Source: a virus
Length of the DNA: 23,789 nt
Direction: 5' to 3' (one strand)
IMG/VR virus record: IMGVR_UViG_3300044568_000839
Span: 1 to 23,789 of that record
The notes under the pieces: model-generated
What the model was told of the DNA's origin: nothing
What the model saw: the letters and a program-made list of their open reading frames with translations, nothing else
Databases searched by the model: none
Translations under genes and position numbers: made by a program
Shown here: positions 7,549 to 15,019 of the stretch, piece after piece
How the letters are laid out: the number at the start of each line of letters is the position of its first letter
Numbering within the stretch: position 1 is the stretch's first letter

Positions 7549-9216
7549 ATGGCAGACTTAACCGTAAATCCAGTTGGCGCACAGATCAAGCCGGTTCCAA
7601 ATATGAGCCTGGGCGAGATGGTTAACGTCGGCCGCGGTGTGCAAGAGTATCAACGAGGCGCAATTAATCTGACGCTTGAGCAACAAAAAGAAAGTGAACG
7701 AAAAAGATTACAAGATTTCTTGTCGCGGCCAGAGAATTTTCAAACTGAAGGCCGCATGGATATTGACAAATTAAACGCTGCAATCCCACAGATTGCGCCG
7801 TTAACGGGTCCAGATTTCATTAGTAAATTCACAACGTTATCCACAGCACAAACCCAAGCGGGACAAGCCGCCCAGAATCTGACGCAAACACAGCGCGAAA
7901 TAATTGCGTCGCGATTAAGCATGATGGGTCGTTTAGGAATCAAAGACAAACGCGCTTATATTGCGGAACTTGACCAGTTGTCTAAAGAAAACCCAAACAA
8001 TCGCGCATTAACAACATTAATTAATTCATACAAAACAACATTGAATTCATTGCCTGAGGGCGCAGATTTGCCATCGTTGTCGATTTCTGCTGCCAATTCA
8101 TTGTTAAGCCCACAACAACAACAGGCAACATTTGCACCGCAGCCAGGCACAATAAGCACCGGCGCGGCAACGTTCCCAACCGTTACAACGCCGTCTATAT
8201 CTGGTGCAAGCCCACAAGTAAGCGTTGGTCAAACGCCGTTAGCCACAGCACAGCTGCCGCCTGGTTCGCGTGAAGTGCCGACCGGTCAAGTAGATATAAA
8301 CAACAATCCAATTGTTAACGTTTACGATGCCAATGGTCGATTTGTTGGCCAGCGAGCTGGAACAGGTACGCCATCGGCTACGCAATTGCCTGGTCAACAA
8401 ACGCAGCGGCCGGTATCAACGCCGACAGCGCCAGGCGCACCAAGCGCACCAATGGCGCCCCCAAGCGGTTCTACGCCAGGCGCTGCTACATCAATTCCTG
8501 TGCAACCACCGGCACCTATTACTGCCCAGCCAATCTCTGGTCAACCAGCCGATGGCACACAACCCGTTGCGCGTATGCGTCCAGGTGAAACAGCGGAAAC
8601 ACTTGCGGCAGCTAACCAATTGCGGGTTAGAACCCAAGAGGCGGCTGGACAAGTGCCAATACAAATGTTTAATAACAATCAAATTATTAAACTGGCCGAT
8701 GAAGCACTTACTGGCCGCGGCGCTAATTTTGTTGGTGCCTTAACTGGTGGCTATGCAGGATTGCCGTTTACTAGCGACAATGCCACCAACTTAAACGTGC
8801 TGGGTCACTATATTTCTATGCAAACGGCATCGTTGGCACAGTCTGCCGGTCTTGGTGGTACGGATGCTGGTCGCGCAATTGCGGGTGAAATGGCTGGCAC
8901 TACAAGCTGGACCGCCCCCGCTATTAAACAAACAGCGCGGGTAAACCGAGCATTAACAACTGCAACGGATTTGTTTAATCAAGGCGCACAAGCCGCATTT
9001 AACAAATCAAACGACCCGTTTGCTGTGCGTGATTTTCAAACCAAATGGGCGCAAACTGTGGACATTAACGCCATTCGCTTGTTTGATGCGTTGCGGAATA
9101 ATGATAAAGACGCAATTCGCGAAGTGGTTACCGCGGCCGGTGGTCCTAATTCCGCTGGATACAAAAAACTAACAGCTAATATTCAAGCCATAGAAAAACT
9201 AATTAGGGGGCAATAA
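7549..9216 (+). CDS. Ejection / internal virion protein (555 aa)
   Basis: AAAGGA precedes ATG 7549. The N-terminal about 190 residues are helical and Gln-rich (VGRGVQEYQRGAINLTLEQQ, then TQTQREIIASRLSMMGRLGI). A disordered Pro/Thr/Gln/Ala linker spans about residues 190-350. The C-terminal helical domain contains LADEALTGRGANFVGALTGG and HYISMQTASLAQSAGLGGTD, phrases that recur in podovirus ejection proteins. No enzyme motif is seen. It is probably packaged in the capsid and delivered into the cell with its neighbours. The stop shares a base with the next start (TAATG). Confidence 0.7.
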   Translation: MADLTVNPVGAQIKPVPNMSLGEMVNVGRGVQEYQRGAINLTLEQQKESERKRLQDFLSRPENFQTEGRMDIDKLNAAIPQIAPLTGPDFISKFTTLSTAQTQAGQAAQNLTQTQREIIASRLSMMGRLGIKDKRAYIAELDQLSKENPNNRALTTLINSYKTTLNSLPEGADLPSLSISAANSLLSPQQQQATFAPQPGTISTGAATFPTVTTPSISGASPQVSVGQTPLATAQLPPGSREVPTGQVDINNNPIVNVYDANGRFVGQRAGTGTPSATQLPGQQTQRPVSTPTAPGAPSAPMAPPSGSTPGAATSIPVQPPAPITAQPISGQPADGTQPVARMRPGETAETLAAANQLRVRTQEAAGQVPIQMFNNNQIIKLADEALTGRGANFVGALTGGYAGLPFTSDNATNLNVLGHYISMQTASLAQSAGLGGTDAGRAIAGEMAGTTSWTAPAIKQTARVNRALTTATDLFNQGAQAAFNKSNDPFAVRDFQTKWAQTVDINAIRLFDALRNNDKDAIREVVTAAGGPNSAGYKKLTANIQAIEKLIRGQ

Positions 9217-11888
9217 TGGCAACAGGATTATTTGACCCCGCACAATTGGATGCTGCGGTAAATGATGCATTTGGCATTAAGCCATCAGGCAAGGCGCACC
9301 CGTTCGCGATGGCGCCTAATTTTGAAGGAATGCAGCCTGAATTAAATACACGATTGACCCAAGCGCGTGAAGCGTATCGCAAGCAATTTGGGCAGGAAAT
9401 GCCAATTACGTCTGGCGTTCGGACGCGCGCAGACCAGCAACGTTTGTATGACCGTTGGAAGGCGGGCGATAAAAACATTTTTATGCCTACTAACCCTGCG
9501 GATTTTCCAGACCGCAAAACGTTTCATGATGACGCTGTAGACATTCCTACGTCGGTATCGGAAGACTTTTTAAAACAGTTTGGCATTCACCGCCCCTTGG
9601 GTTCGCGCGACCCTGTTCACGCGGTCACCATGCCAAACTTTGGCAATCAACCACAAGCCGCGGCACCAGCTGCCGCACCGCAAGCTGCGCCACAAACTGC
9701 ACCCCAAGCCGCACCGACTATGGCACCGGCAGCGGCACCCATGCAAGCGCCGATGGGAACGCCCACAACAGCGCCCACAATGGCATCAGAAACGCCGTCA
9801 GCTGCGCCGACAGGCCAAACGCCTAGTCAACTGTCTGTTATGGATTTGATGAAGCCTGACGCGATTGACGCAGCTGTTGGTGAAGCGTTTGGCGCAGCAC
9901 CCAAGAAAGGCAAGGTTGCCCAAAAGGTCACCGGCCTGTTGCGTGAATCTGCCGCACTTGCCGATACGCTTTATGGCGTGGTGCCTGGTGCTGTCGGTAT
10001 GGTGACATATGCCGGTGCGCGCGCTGTTGGTCAGTCACCAGAACAGGCCGCACAAACACAGCAATCCGTTACCGGCGCAATAGACCGTCCGTTTGGTAAA
10101 GCCTTTGGCGTGACTGAAACGCCAGAATATAAAGGCGAAGCCTCTCAGCAGCTGATGGAATTTATCGGCAAAAACATAGACAAAGGCGCCGATTGGATTG
10201 CTAAAAACACCGGTGTTCCAAAAGCTGACGTTCAGTATTACATGGAGTTGGGCGCCACTGCCTTGCCGTTTACTAAAACTGGCCGCGCAGTTGTTAGGGA
10301 AGTTGGGGAAGCTGCCGGTTATGTCGGCGGCAAGGCTGTTGACGTATTAAAGCAAGCTACCCCAGAATCCGTGCAACGAGGCGTGACAAGAGCCACCGAA
10401 GCTGTATTGCCTGGCACGACTACCATGCCAACCAGAGCGCCGACCGCGCCTACCCTTGGCGCACCAGGGCAAGTTATGCCTGGCGAAGTGCCAAGCATGG
10501 CAGCGCCTGGTCAGCCTGGTGCGGTGCCTGGGCGCGGCAGCATTGGTGCCATGGGTGTGCCAGATGCAAATATTGTGCGCCAGGCTTTGCAAACAGCAAC
10601 GCCTGAATTCCAAAAGCTGTACGGCGATATGCCGTTGGATAAGGTCAACACGCCTGTTGTGATGCGTCATTTAGAGGCAGATTCGCTGCCAATTCCAATA
10701 CGTTTAACTGAAGGCGAAGCAACAGGAAATATTAAATTAATTTCTGAAGAAATGAATATGCGCGGGCAACGTCCCGAAATTGCATTTCGTAAAAATGAAA
10801 CAAATCAAGCCTTAGTTGATAACGTCCCGTTGATTCGCGAAAAAGCGGCACCAGACGTATATGCAACTAAAACTATCGAATCCAGCCAGGCTTTAATTGA
10901 CGCATACAAAACGCTAGATGATGCCCGCGGCACAGAAATTACGGCTGCATATAAGGCGCTGGAAGACGCAGCTGGCGGTCAATTTCCTGTTGACGGTGTG
11001 ACATTAGCTAAAAACGCTGAAGCTGCATTGGCAAAAAAACTTAAAACGGATTTTTTACCTACACCAATTAAAACGCAATTGGACCGTTTTAAAAACGGCG
11101 AACCAATGACGTTTGAACAGTTTGAAGCCATGCGTACCAACTTGGCTGCCGAGATTCGTAAAGCCGAGCGCAGCGGCGATGGTAACGCGGCCATGGCTGC
11201 CAGTATCGTGCGCGAAGCCTTAGAGCAATTGCCATTAAAAGGCGAAGCTGCCCAGCTAAAACCATTGGCCGATAATGCCCGCAGCCTGGCCAAAGCACGA
11301 TTTGATGCGCTGAAAAAAGACCCAGCCTACAAAGCTGCAATTGATGACGCAATCCCCGCCGATAAGTTTTTTGACAAGTTTGTTGTTAACGGCGTGAATA
11401 AAAACATCAATACTATGGTCGATACGTTGGGGCGCGATTCAACAGCACATCAGCACATGAGAGCCGGAACCATTAACTGGTTATCAGACAAAGCCGGTAT
11501 CGTTGATGGCAAGGGAAATTTCAGCCAGGCTAATTACAACAAAGCGTTAAAACGGCTGGACGATGTGAATAACTTTGGGGCAATATTTGACCCTGAAAGC
11601 CAGCTGCAATTAAAGACATTGGGCAACGTTGCTGGATATACTCAATTCCAGCCGCGTGGTTCGTATGTCAACAATTCCAACACATTGGTTGGTTATTTGG
11701 CCAACAAAGCCGCGGGGCTTGCTGAAGGCGCTGGAAACGTGGCAGGATTTAAATTTATGGGCGGTGTGCCACTTGGAACAATGGCTCGACAAGTAGTGCA
11801 ATCATCCAAACAAAAGAAACGCGCTGAACGTGCATTGCAACCAGGCGCCGGTAGCACACTCGACGAAATTAGCAAAAAAGGGCAATAA
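9216..11888 (+). CDS. Large ejection protein with N-terminal M15-like peptidase region
   Basis: An 890-residue protein. Residues about 38-140 resemble M15/VanY D-Ala-D-Ala peptidases: TSGVRTRADQQRLYDRW (65-81), FHDDAVDIP (103-111) and DPVHAVTMP (132-140). H104, D109 and H135 are the candidate zinc ligands, so local peptidoglycan cutting during ejection is plausible. An Ala/Pro/Gln linker follows (about 146-205). Then come a Gly/Ala region with possible membrane-active helices (about 250-300), a second Pro-rich stretch (about 400-450) and a long helical C-terminal part. The spacing H104 to D109 is shorter than the usual family spacing. Residues 5-20 and 211-226 share a repeated phrase. Start ATG overlaps the preceding stop, with GGGGG upstream. 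Confidence 0.75.
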   Translation: MATGLFDPAQLDAAVNDAFGIKPSGKAHPFAMAPNFEGMQPELNTRLTQAREAYRKQFGQEMPITSGVRTRADQQRLYDRWKAGDKNIFMPTNPADFPDRKTFHDDAVDIPTSVSEDFLKQFGIHRPLGSRDPVHAVTMPNFGNQPQAAAPAAAPQAAPQTAPQAAPTMAPAAAPMQAPMGTPTTAPTMASETPSAAPTGQTPSQLSVMDLMKPDAIDAAVGEAFGAAPKKGKVAQKVTGLLRESAALADTLYGVVPGAVGMVTYAGARAVGQSPEQAAQTQQSVTGAIDRPFGKAFGVTETPEYKGEASQQLMEFIGKNIDKGADWIAKNTGVPKADVQYYMELGATALPFTKTGRAVVREVGEAAGYVGGKAVDVLKQATPESVQRGVTRATEAVLPGTTTMPTRAPTAPTLGAPGQVMPGEVPSMAAPGQPGAVPGRGSIGAMGVPDANIVRQALQTATPEFQKLYGDMPLDKVNTPVVMRHLEADSLPIPIRLTEGEATGNIKLISEEMNMRGQRPEIAFRKNETNQALVDNVPLIREKAAPDVYATKTIESSQALIDAYKTLDDARGTEITAAYKALEDAAGGQFPVDGVTLAKNAEAALAKKLKTDFLPTPIKTQLDRFKNGEPMTFEQFEAMRTNLAAEIRKAERSGDGNAAMAASIVREALEQLPLKGEAAQLKPLADNARSLAKARFDALKKDPAYKAAIDDAIPADKFFDKFVVNGVNKNINTMVDTLGRDSTAHQHMRAGTINWLSDKAGIVDGKGNFSQANYNKALKRLDDVNNFGAIFDPESQLQLKTLGNVAGYTQFQPRGSYVNNSNTLVGYLANKAAGLAEGAGNVAGFKFMGGVPLGTMARQVVQSSKQKKRAERALQPGAGSTLDEISKKGQ

Positions 11889-11890
11889 CG

Positions 11891-12112
11891 GTGGATACAC
11901 AAATGTTATTTAACATCGTGATTGGCCTGGCGTCTTTTTTCGGCGGCTGGGTGCTTAATAACATCACGAAAGCTATTGACCGCCTGGACGATGACGTGCG
12001 GAAAATGCCTACAACTTACCTGTCTAAAGACGAATATCACCGCGATATTGCCGAAATCAAAACAATGCTTGGCAAGATTTTTGACAAACTAGACAATAAA
12101 ATGGATAAATAA
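11891..12112 (+). CDS. Single-TM small membrane protein with coiled-coil tail
   Basis: A 73-residue frame from GTG 11891 (AGGG eight bases upstream); ATG 11903, with GGTGG upstream, would give 69 residues and is about equally likely. It has one hydrophobic segment (LFNIVIGLASFFGGWVL), then a charged helix (IDRLDDDVRKMPTTYL) and an acidic/basic coiled-coil tail. The N-out or N-in topology is not determined. It could be a second holin-type or lysis-modulating protein, as it directly precedes the lysis cassette, or an envelope protein linked to ejection. The stop overlaps the next start (TAATG). Confidence 0.6.
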   Translation: MDTQMLFNIVIGLASFFGGWVLNNITKAIDRLDDDVRKMPTTYLSKDEYHRDIAEIKTMLGKIFDKLDNKMDK

Positions 12113-12786
12113 TGGTTGCGGCTAAAAAAGTTGTTACCAAAAAAGCAACGGTTAGGAAAGCACCAGTAAAGCGAGCCAAGCCCGTCCAAAAGCAAGACAT
12201 GACGGACAAGATACTTGATCTGATTAAGTGGGTGGATAACCCGTTCAAACTTGTTTCTGTTGTTTTGTTGTCTACTATTTTTTTCCTTGGCTATCTGACT
12301 TGGGACAGCCGACAAGTCATTCTTGCAGCAATTAGTAGCAACAGCACTATGCCGCAGCTAAAAGCGCACGAAGAATTATTGCCTTTGGCTAATAGATTGG
12401 TTAAAGACATTAACGCTGTCGGCATCGTAGTCAATAAAGTAAACCTAGCCACCAATAGCCGTACAACCGTGCTTGCGCTTGCTAACGGTGAACGCAATCA
12501 CAAATTAGAAGGTGTAACCGTATCCTTGTTTGCCGCAAGCCCTGAGCGCAACGCTGATATCGTTAGTATGCTGAACAACGAGGTAGCTTGTAAGCCCTTT
12601 CAATCATCATCGCCAGTTGGCGAATGGGCTAAGTCACAAGGTGTAACTTATATGTGTAGAGCATCAATTCCCAACGAGATTGGTAAGTTTGCCGGATACA
12701 TTGCGGTCGGCTTTAGGAGTGAGCCGCAAGACCTTACATCAATTAAAACCCGCATGATTCTAACCGCATCGGAGATGGACAAATGA
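12112..12786 (+). CDS. Lys-rich, single-TM hypothetical protein (224 aa)
   Basis: The N-terminal 35 residues are very basic (Lys/Arg/Val/Ala repeats). A membrane segment of about residues 46-63 (FKLVSVVLLSTIFFLGYL) and WDSRQVILAAI follow. The rest is probably periplasmic, with two Cys (in NEVACKPF and VTYMCRASI) that could form a disulphide. The positive-inside rule predicts a cytoplasmic N-terminus. Its position before the holin suggests a role in lysis timing or in excluding other phages, but no family function is recognised. The stop TGA overlaps the ATG of a 20-residue frame (ATGA). Confidence 0.65.
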   Translation: MVAAKKVVTKKATVRKAPVKRAKPVQKQDMTDKILDLIKWVDNPFKLVSVVLLSTIFFLGYLTWDSRQVILAAISSNSTMPQLKAHEELLPLANRLVKDINAVGIVVNKVNLATNSRTTVLALANGERNHKLEGVTVSLFAASPERNADIVSMLNNEVACKPFQSSSPVGEWAKSQGVTYMCRASIPNEIGKFAGYIAVGFRSEPQDLTSIKTRMILTASEMDK

Positions 12787-12845
12787 ACTGGATAAAAGCT
12801 AAGTGGGCGCAACTGGTCGAATGGTTTAAAAGGTTAAAATTATGA
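12783..12845 (+). CDS. Possible 20-residue amphipathic peptide gene before the holin
   Basis: The frame reads MNWIKAKWAQLVEWFKRLKL. Its ATG overlaps the previous stop (ATGA 12783-12786), GGAG stands eight bases before it, and its stop overlaps the holin ATG (ATGA 12842-12845). The ribosome site of the holin (AAAAGG) lies inside it. The peptide has three Trp, five Lys/Arg and one Glu. I4, W8, L11, F15 and L18 fall on one helix face, so it could lie on a membrane. It may be a real lysis peptide or only a coupling leader for the holin. Confidence 0.45.
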   Translation: MNWIKAKWAQLVEWFKRLKL

Positions 12846-13273
12846 TCCCGCTTATGGAAATATTTAATATAGGCGGCAAGATCATCGACAAAATATGGCC
12901 TGACCCTGCACAGGCAGATCAAGCAAAACTCAAGCTATTAGAGATGCAGCAAAATGGCGAACTTGCCAAAATGCAAGCCGATATGCAAGAACAGGGCGAG
13001 TTAACCAAGCGCCAAGAAAACGACATGAGGTCAGATTCTTGGCTATCCAAGAACATTCGTCCGATGACGCTGATTGCGATTCTTGCTGGCTACTTCACGT
13101 TCGCCATGATGAGCGCGTTTGATATGGAAACAAACAAAGCCTACGTCGAACTGCTTGGGCAATGGGGGATGCTGATAATGTCTTTTTATTTTGGTGGCCG
13201 CACATTAGAAAAGATTATTGATATGAAATCTAAAGAAAAAGTCATTGAAACGGAGATTAAAAATGCTAAGTAA
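12842..13273 (+). CDS. Holin, 3TM / GTA-holin family
   Basis: A 143-residue protein starting MIPLMEIFNIGGKIIDKIWPD. The N-terminal amphipathic helix, the DKIWPDPAQADQAKLKLLEM phrase and a charged Gln/Glu helix to about residue 65 match the Holin_3TM family (PF11351). Two clear membrane segments follow (about 75-93 TLIAILAGYFTFAMMSAF and 103-119 LLGQWGMLIMSFYFGG), and then a charged tail. It would release the downstream endolysin, which has no signal of its own. Start is coupled to the preceding 20-residue frame. The end overlaps the endolysin gene by 11 bases. Confidence 0.85.
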   Translation: MIPLMEIFNIGGKIIDKIWPDPAQADQAKLKLLEMQQNGELAKMQADMQEQGELTKRQENDMRSDSWLSKNIRPMTLIAILAGYFTFAMMSAFDMETNKAYVELLGQWGMLIMSFYFGGRTLEKIIDMKSKEKVIETEIKNAK

Positions 13274-13775
13274 TTGGGATAATGCCTTTAAAATGATGCT
13301 GGCAAGCGAAGGCGGTTACGTTAACCACCCGTCGGACCCAGGCGGCATGACCAATCTTGGCGTGACAAAGCGGGTCTGGGAAGAGTGGGTTGGGCGAGAG
13401 TCCAACGAAAAAGAAATGCGTAGTCTGACCCCAGACATGGTTGAATCGCTGTACAAACGCAAATTTTGGGACGCCTGTAAGTGCGATGATTTGCCCAGCG
13501 GGATTGATTACCTAGTGTTTGATTTTGCGGTAAATGCTGGCCCAGGGCGTTCGGCTAAGATTTTGCAAACGGCTATTGGCGTCCCAGCTGATGGCGGCAT
13601 CGGTCCAATTACTTTGGCCGCGGTCAATGCACAGGAACCAGATGTACTAATTGAAAAATTCAGCCAAGCCAAAGAAGATTTTTATCGTTCATTAAATACG
13701 TTCGACACTTTTGGCAAAGGCTGGCTGAATCGGGTCGCTGCGGTCAAAGTCAAAGCGGAATCAATGCTTGGCTAA
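13263..13775 (+). CDS. Endolysin, GH108 N-acetylmuramidase
   Basis: A 170-residue muramidase. Start ATG 13263 is chosen because GGAG lies seven bases upstream and MLSNWDNAFKMMLASEGG is the normal family N-terminus; an upstream in-frame ATG at 13245 lies inside the holin. ASEGGYVNHPSDPGG contains the catalytic Glu (E16) and the family DPGG turn, followed by GVT. FDFAVNAGPGRSAKILQ and GIGPITLAAV match the C-terminal peptidoglycan-binding half (PG_binding_3). No signal peptide or SAR segment is present, so it needs the holin to reach the wall. It converges on the leftward HTH gene and overlaps it by 15 bases. Confidence 0.9.
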   Translation: MLSNWDNAFKMMLASEGGYVNHPSDPGGMTNLGVTKRVWEEWVGRESNEKEMRSLTPDMVESLYKRKFWDACKCDDLPSGIDYLVFDFAVNAGPGRSAKILQTAIGVPADGGIGPITLAAVNAQEPDVLIEKFSQAKEDFYRSLNTFDTFGKGWLNRVAAVKVKAESMLG

Positions 13776-13958
13776 CCGATAACGAGCAAATCTGCTTTTT
13801 TCAGTTTCAATTAATTCTGTTGAAATGTTTAAACCTTTGCATCGAAGTTTAAAAATAATATCAGCCAAGCGGGTTGCGCGATACAACGTAATTGCTTCCC
13901 AGCTGGTGATTGAACGGTTCTTTTTTAAATGCGCCAATACTGCGTCGGTTTTATTCAT
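13761..13958 (-). CDS. Small helix-turn-helix protein (65 aa)
   Basis: The protein begins MNKTDAVLAHLKKNRSITSW and continues with EAITLYRATRLADIIFKLRC, the pattern of the HTH_39 family of phage winged-helix proteins. The second helix (ATRLADIIFKLRCKGL) would contact DNA. AGGA stands six bases before its ATG. It reads leftward after a 166-base gap behind the SSB-like gene, so it may be the last gene of the leftward early operon, or have its own promoter. A role as a late-gene or early-shutoff regulator is inference. The 3' end overlaps the endolysin end by 15 bases. Confidence 0.7.
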   Translation of the reverse strand: MNKTDAVLAHLKKNRSITSWEAITLYRATRLADIIFKLRCKGLNISTELIETEKSRFARYRLAKH

Positions 13959-13960
13959 TT

Positions 13961-14128
13961 ATGATCCTAAATATGATTAAAGTTATTTTGTCTTTTTTGT
14001 TCGGGTTAAGCCTGTGTTTTTTTATTCAGGCTGAACAAATAGAACAAATCAACGAATTAATATTAAAAAACCTAGAACTAGCAGAACAAAACAATCAGCT
14101 ACGAATAACTGATTGTTTGCAACATTAA
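13961..14128 (+). CDS. Possible spanin-like small membrane protein
   Basis: A 55-residue frame (ATG 13961; ATG 13973 would give 51) with an N-terminal hydrophobic segment (MIKVILSFLFGLSLCFFIQA) and then a charged coiled-coil-like tail (EQIEQINELILKNLELAEQN). One membrane anchor plus a coiled coil just after the endolysin is the pattern of i-spanins (Rz), though Rz is normally more than 100 residues. LSLC is not a good lipobox. No ribosome site is visible for either start, and the frame starts three bases from the divergent HTH start. The leftward strand has no long frame over this stretch, which supports this one. Confidence 0.4.
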   Translation: MILNMIKVILSFLFGLSLCFFIQAEQIEQINELILKNLELAEQNNQLRITDCLQH

Positions 14129-14400
14129 AACGGAACGTCGTCGGCCGGATCGTCTGGCAACCCGTCGTACTGGGGGCGCATCGGTGGCATGGCCTTGGGT
14201 TCATCCTTTGGCCGCGGGTCGTTAATGTATGCCCAACCGTCCCACGAACCCTCTTTAAGTGGGATTACGTCCAGTTTGAGCATTGGACCGTTTTTGGTGT
14301 CGATAATTGATCCAATGCGCTGATAACGGTATTTCTGTTCGCCCTGGGCGTTTGTGTACTGGCCGACTGTACAGCTGATTTCTTTAATGATTTTGGACAT
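14125..14400 (-). CDS. SSB-like protein with DDVPF C-terminal tip
   Basis: A 91-residue protein. Start ATG 14400 is preferred to GTG 14409 because AGGTGA stands just before it. The N-terminal 55 residues are beta-rich and basic (KIIKEISCTVGQYTNAQGEQ, then KYRYQRIGSIID), consistent with a small OB-type domain. A Pro-rich, acidic linker leads to the C-terminal PDDPADDVPF, close to the DDDIPF tip with which bacterial SSB recruits partner proteins. It is the third gene of the ERF-YqaJ block, so it probably coats single strands during recombination or replication. The 3' end overlaps the opposing small gene by four bases. Confidence 0.7.
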   Translation of the reverse strand: MSKIIKEISCTVGQYTNAQGEQKYRYQRIGSIIDTKNGPMLKLDVIPLKEGSWDGWAYINDPRPKDEPKAMPPMRPQYDGLPDDPADDVPF

Positions 14401-14401
14401 T

Positions 14402-15019
14402 CTATTCACCTATGATTTTTTTAAGGGCTGCTACTTTGGCATCAACTTCAGCCAAAAACTTTACGACTTCAATTTCGGTGGCCGCAATCCATTCATCGTC
14501 GCGCTCGACCCGATCAATAAATAACTGGGCTTTGGCTGGCATACGCGGGTCAAAAACTACGTAATCACACCAATGTCTATCACTACAACGCATTTGCCAT
14601 TGCATCTGAGCCATGTATTTAGATTCCACAGGGTTGTCGGACAACCAGCATTCCAGCGCCGTCTTGCTGTCTGGGCATTTAATCTCGACCATCCCATCAT
14701 CACCCACAAGGCCGTCAGGCGACGCGCCAGACATTTCTATGCTGGGATGTGGGACAAAAGCTATTTCGTCCACCATGACCCCTTTGGCGGCCTCATACGC
14801 TGCCCTGGCAAATGGTTCCTGATCTATCCCCCATTGCATGGCTGAGTTTGTATAAGATTCTGCCTTGGCGCCGGTTATTCGTTCTAGGACCAATTGGGTC
14901 ATGTAATTGCCGCGGTCGGCGCCGTACCCTGTTTTAGTACGTGCCAAAACTTTAAAGAGGGATGATGCGGTGACTTTACCCAGGCGGGCGGTAAACCAAT
15001 CGTCGGTGCGTTGTTCCAT
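14402..15019 (-). CDS. YqaJ-family recombination exonuclease
   Basis: A 205-residue protein of the YqaJ / lambda-exonuclease family (PF09588). It starts RTDDWFTARLGKVTASSLFK, has WGIDQEPFARAAYE (E68) and the metal-binding core SPDGLVGDDGMVEIKCPDSK with D102, E112 and K114. These are the catalytic residues of the PD-(D/E)xK fold. Such enzymes digest one strand of a DNA end so that the annealing protein can load. Here the annealing protein is the ERF protein directly upstream, whose stop shares one base with this start. Length is normal for the family. Confidence 0.88.
   Translation of the reverse strand: MEQRTDDWFTARLGKVTASSLFKVLARTKTGYGADRGNYMTQLVLERITGAKAESYTNSAMQWGIDQEPFARAAYEAAKGVMVDEIAFVPHPSIEMSGASPDGLVGDDGMVEIKCPDSKTALECWLSDNPVESKYMAQMQWQMRCSDRHWCDYVVFDPRMPAKAQLFIDRVERDDEWIAATEIEVVKFLAEVDAKVAALKKIIGE

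Noticed and set aside
8312-8743. 143-codon rightward frame inside the 555-residue ejection protein
   Set aside because: It arises from the Pro/Gln/Ala repeat region read in another frame; the composition is Arg/Gln/His-rich and there is no ribosome site.
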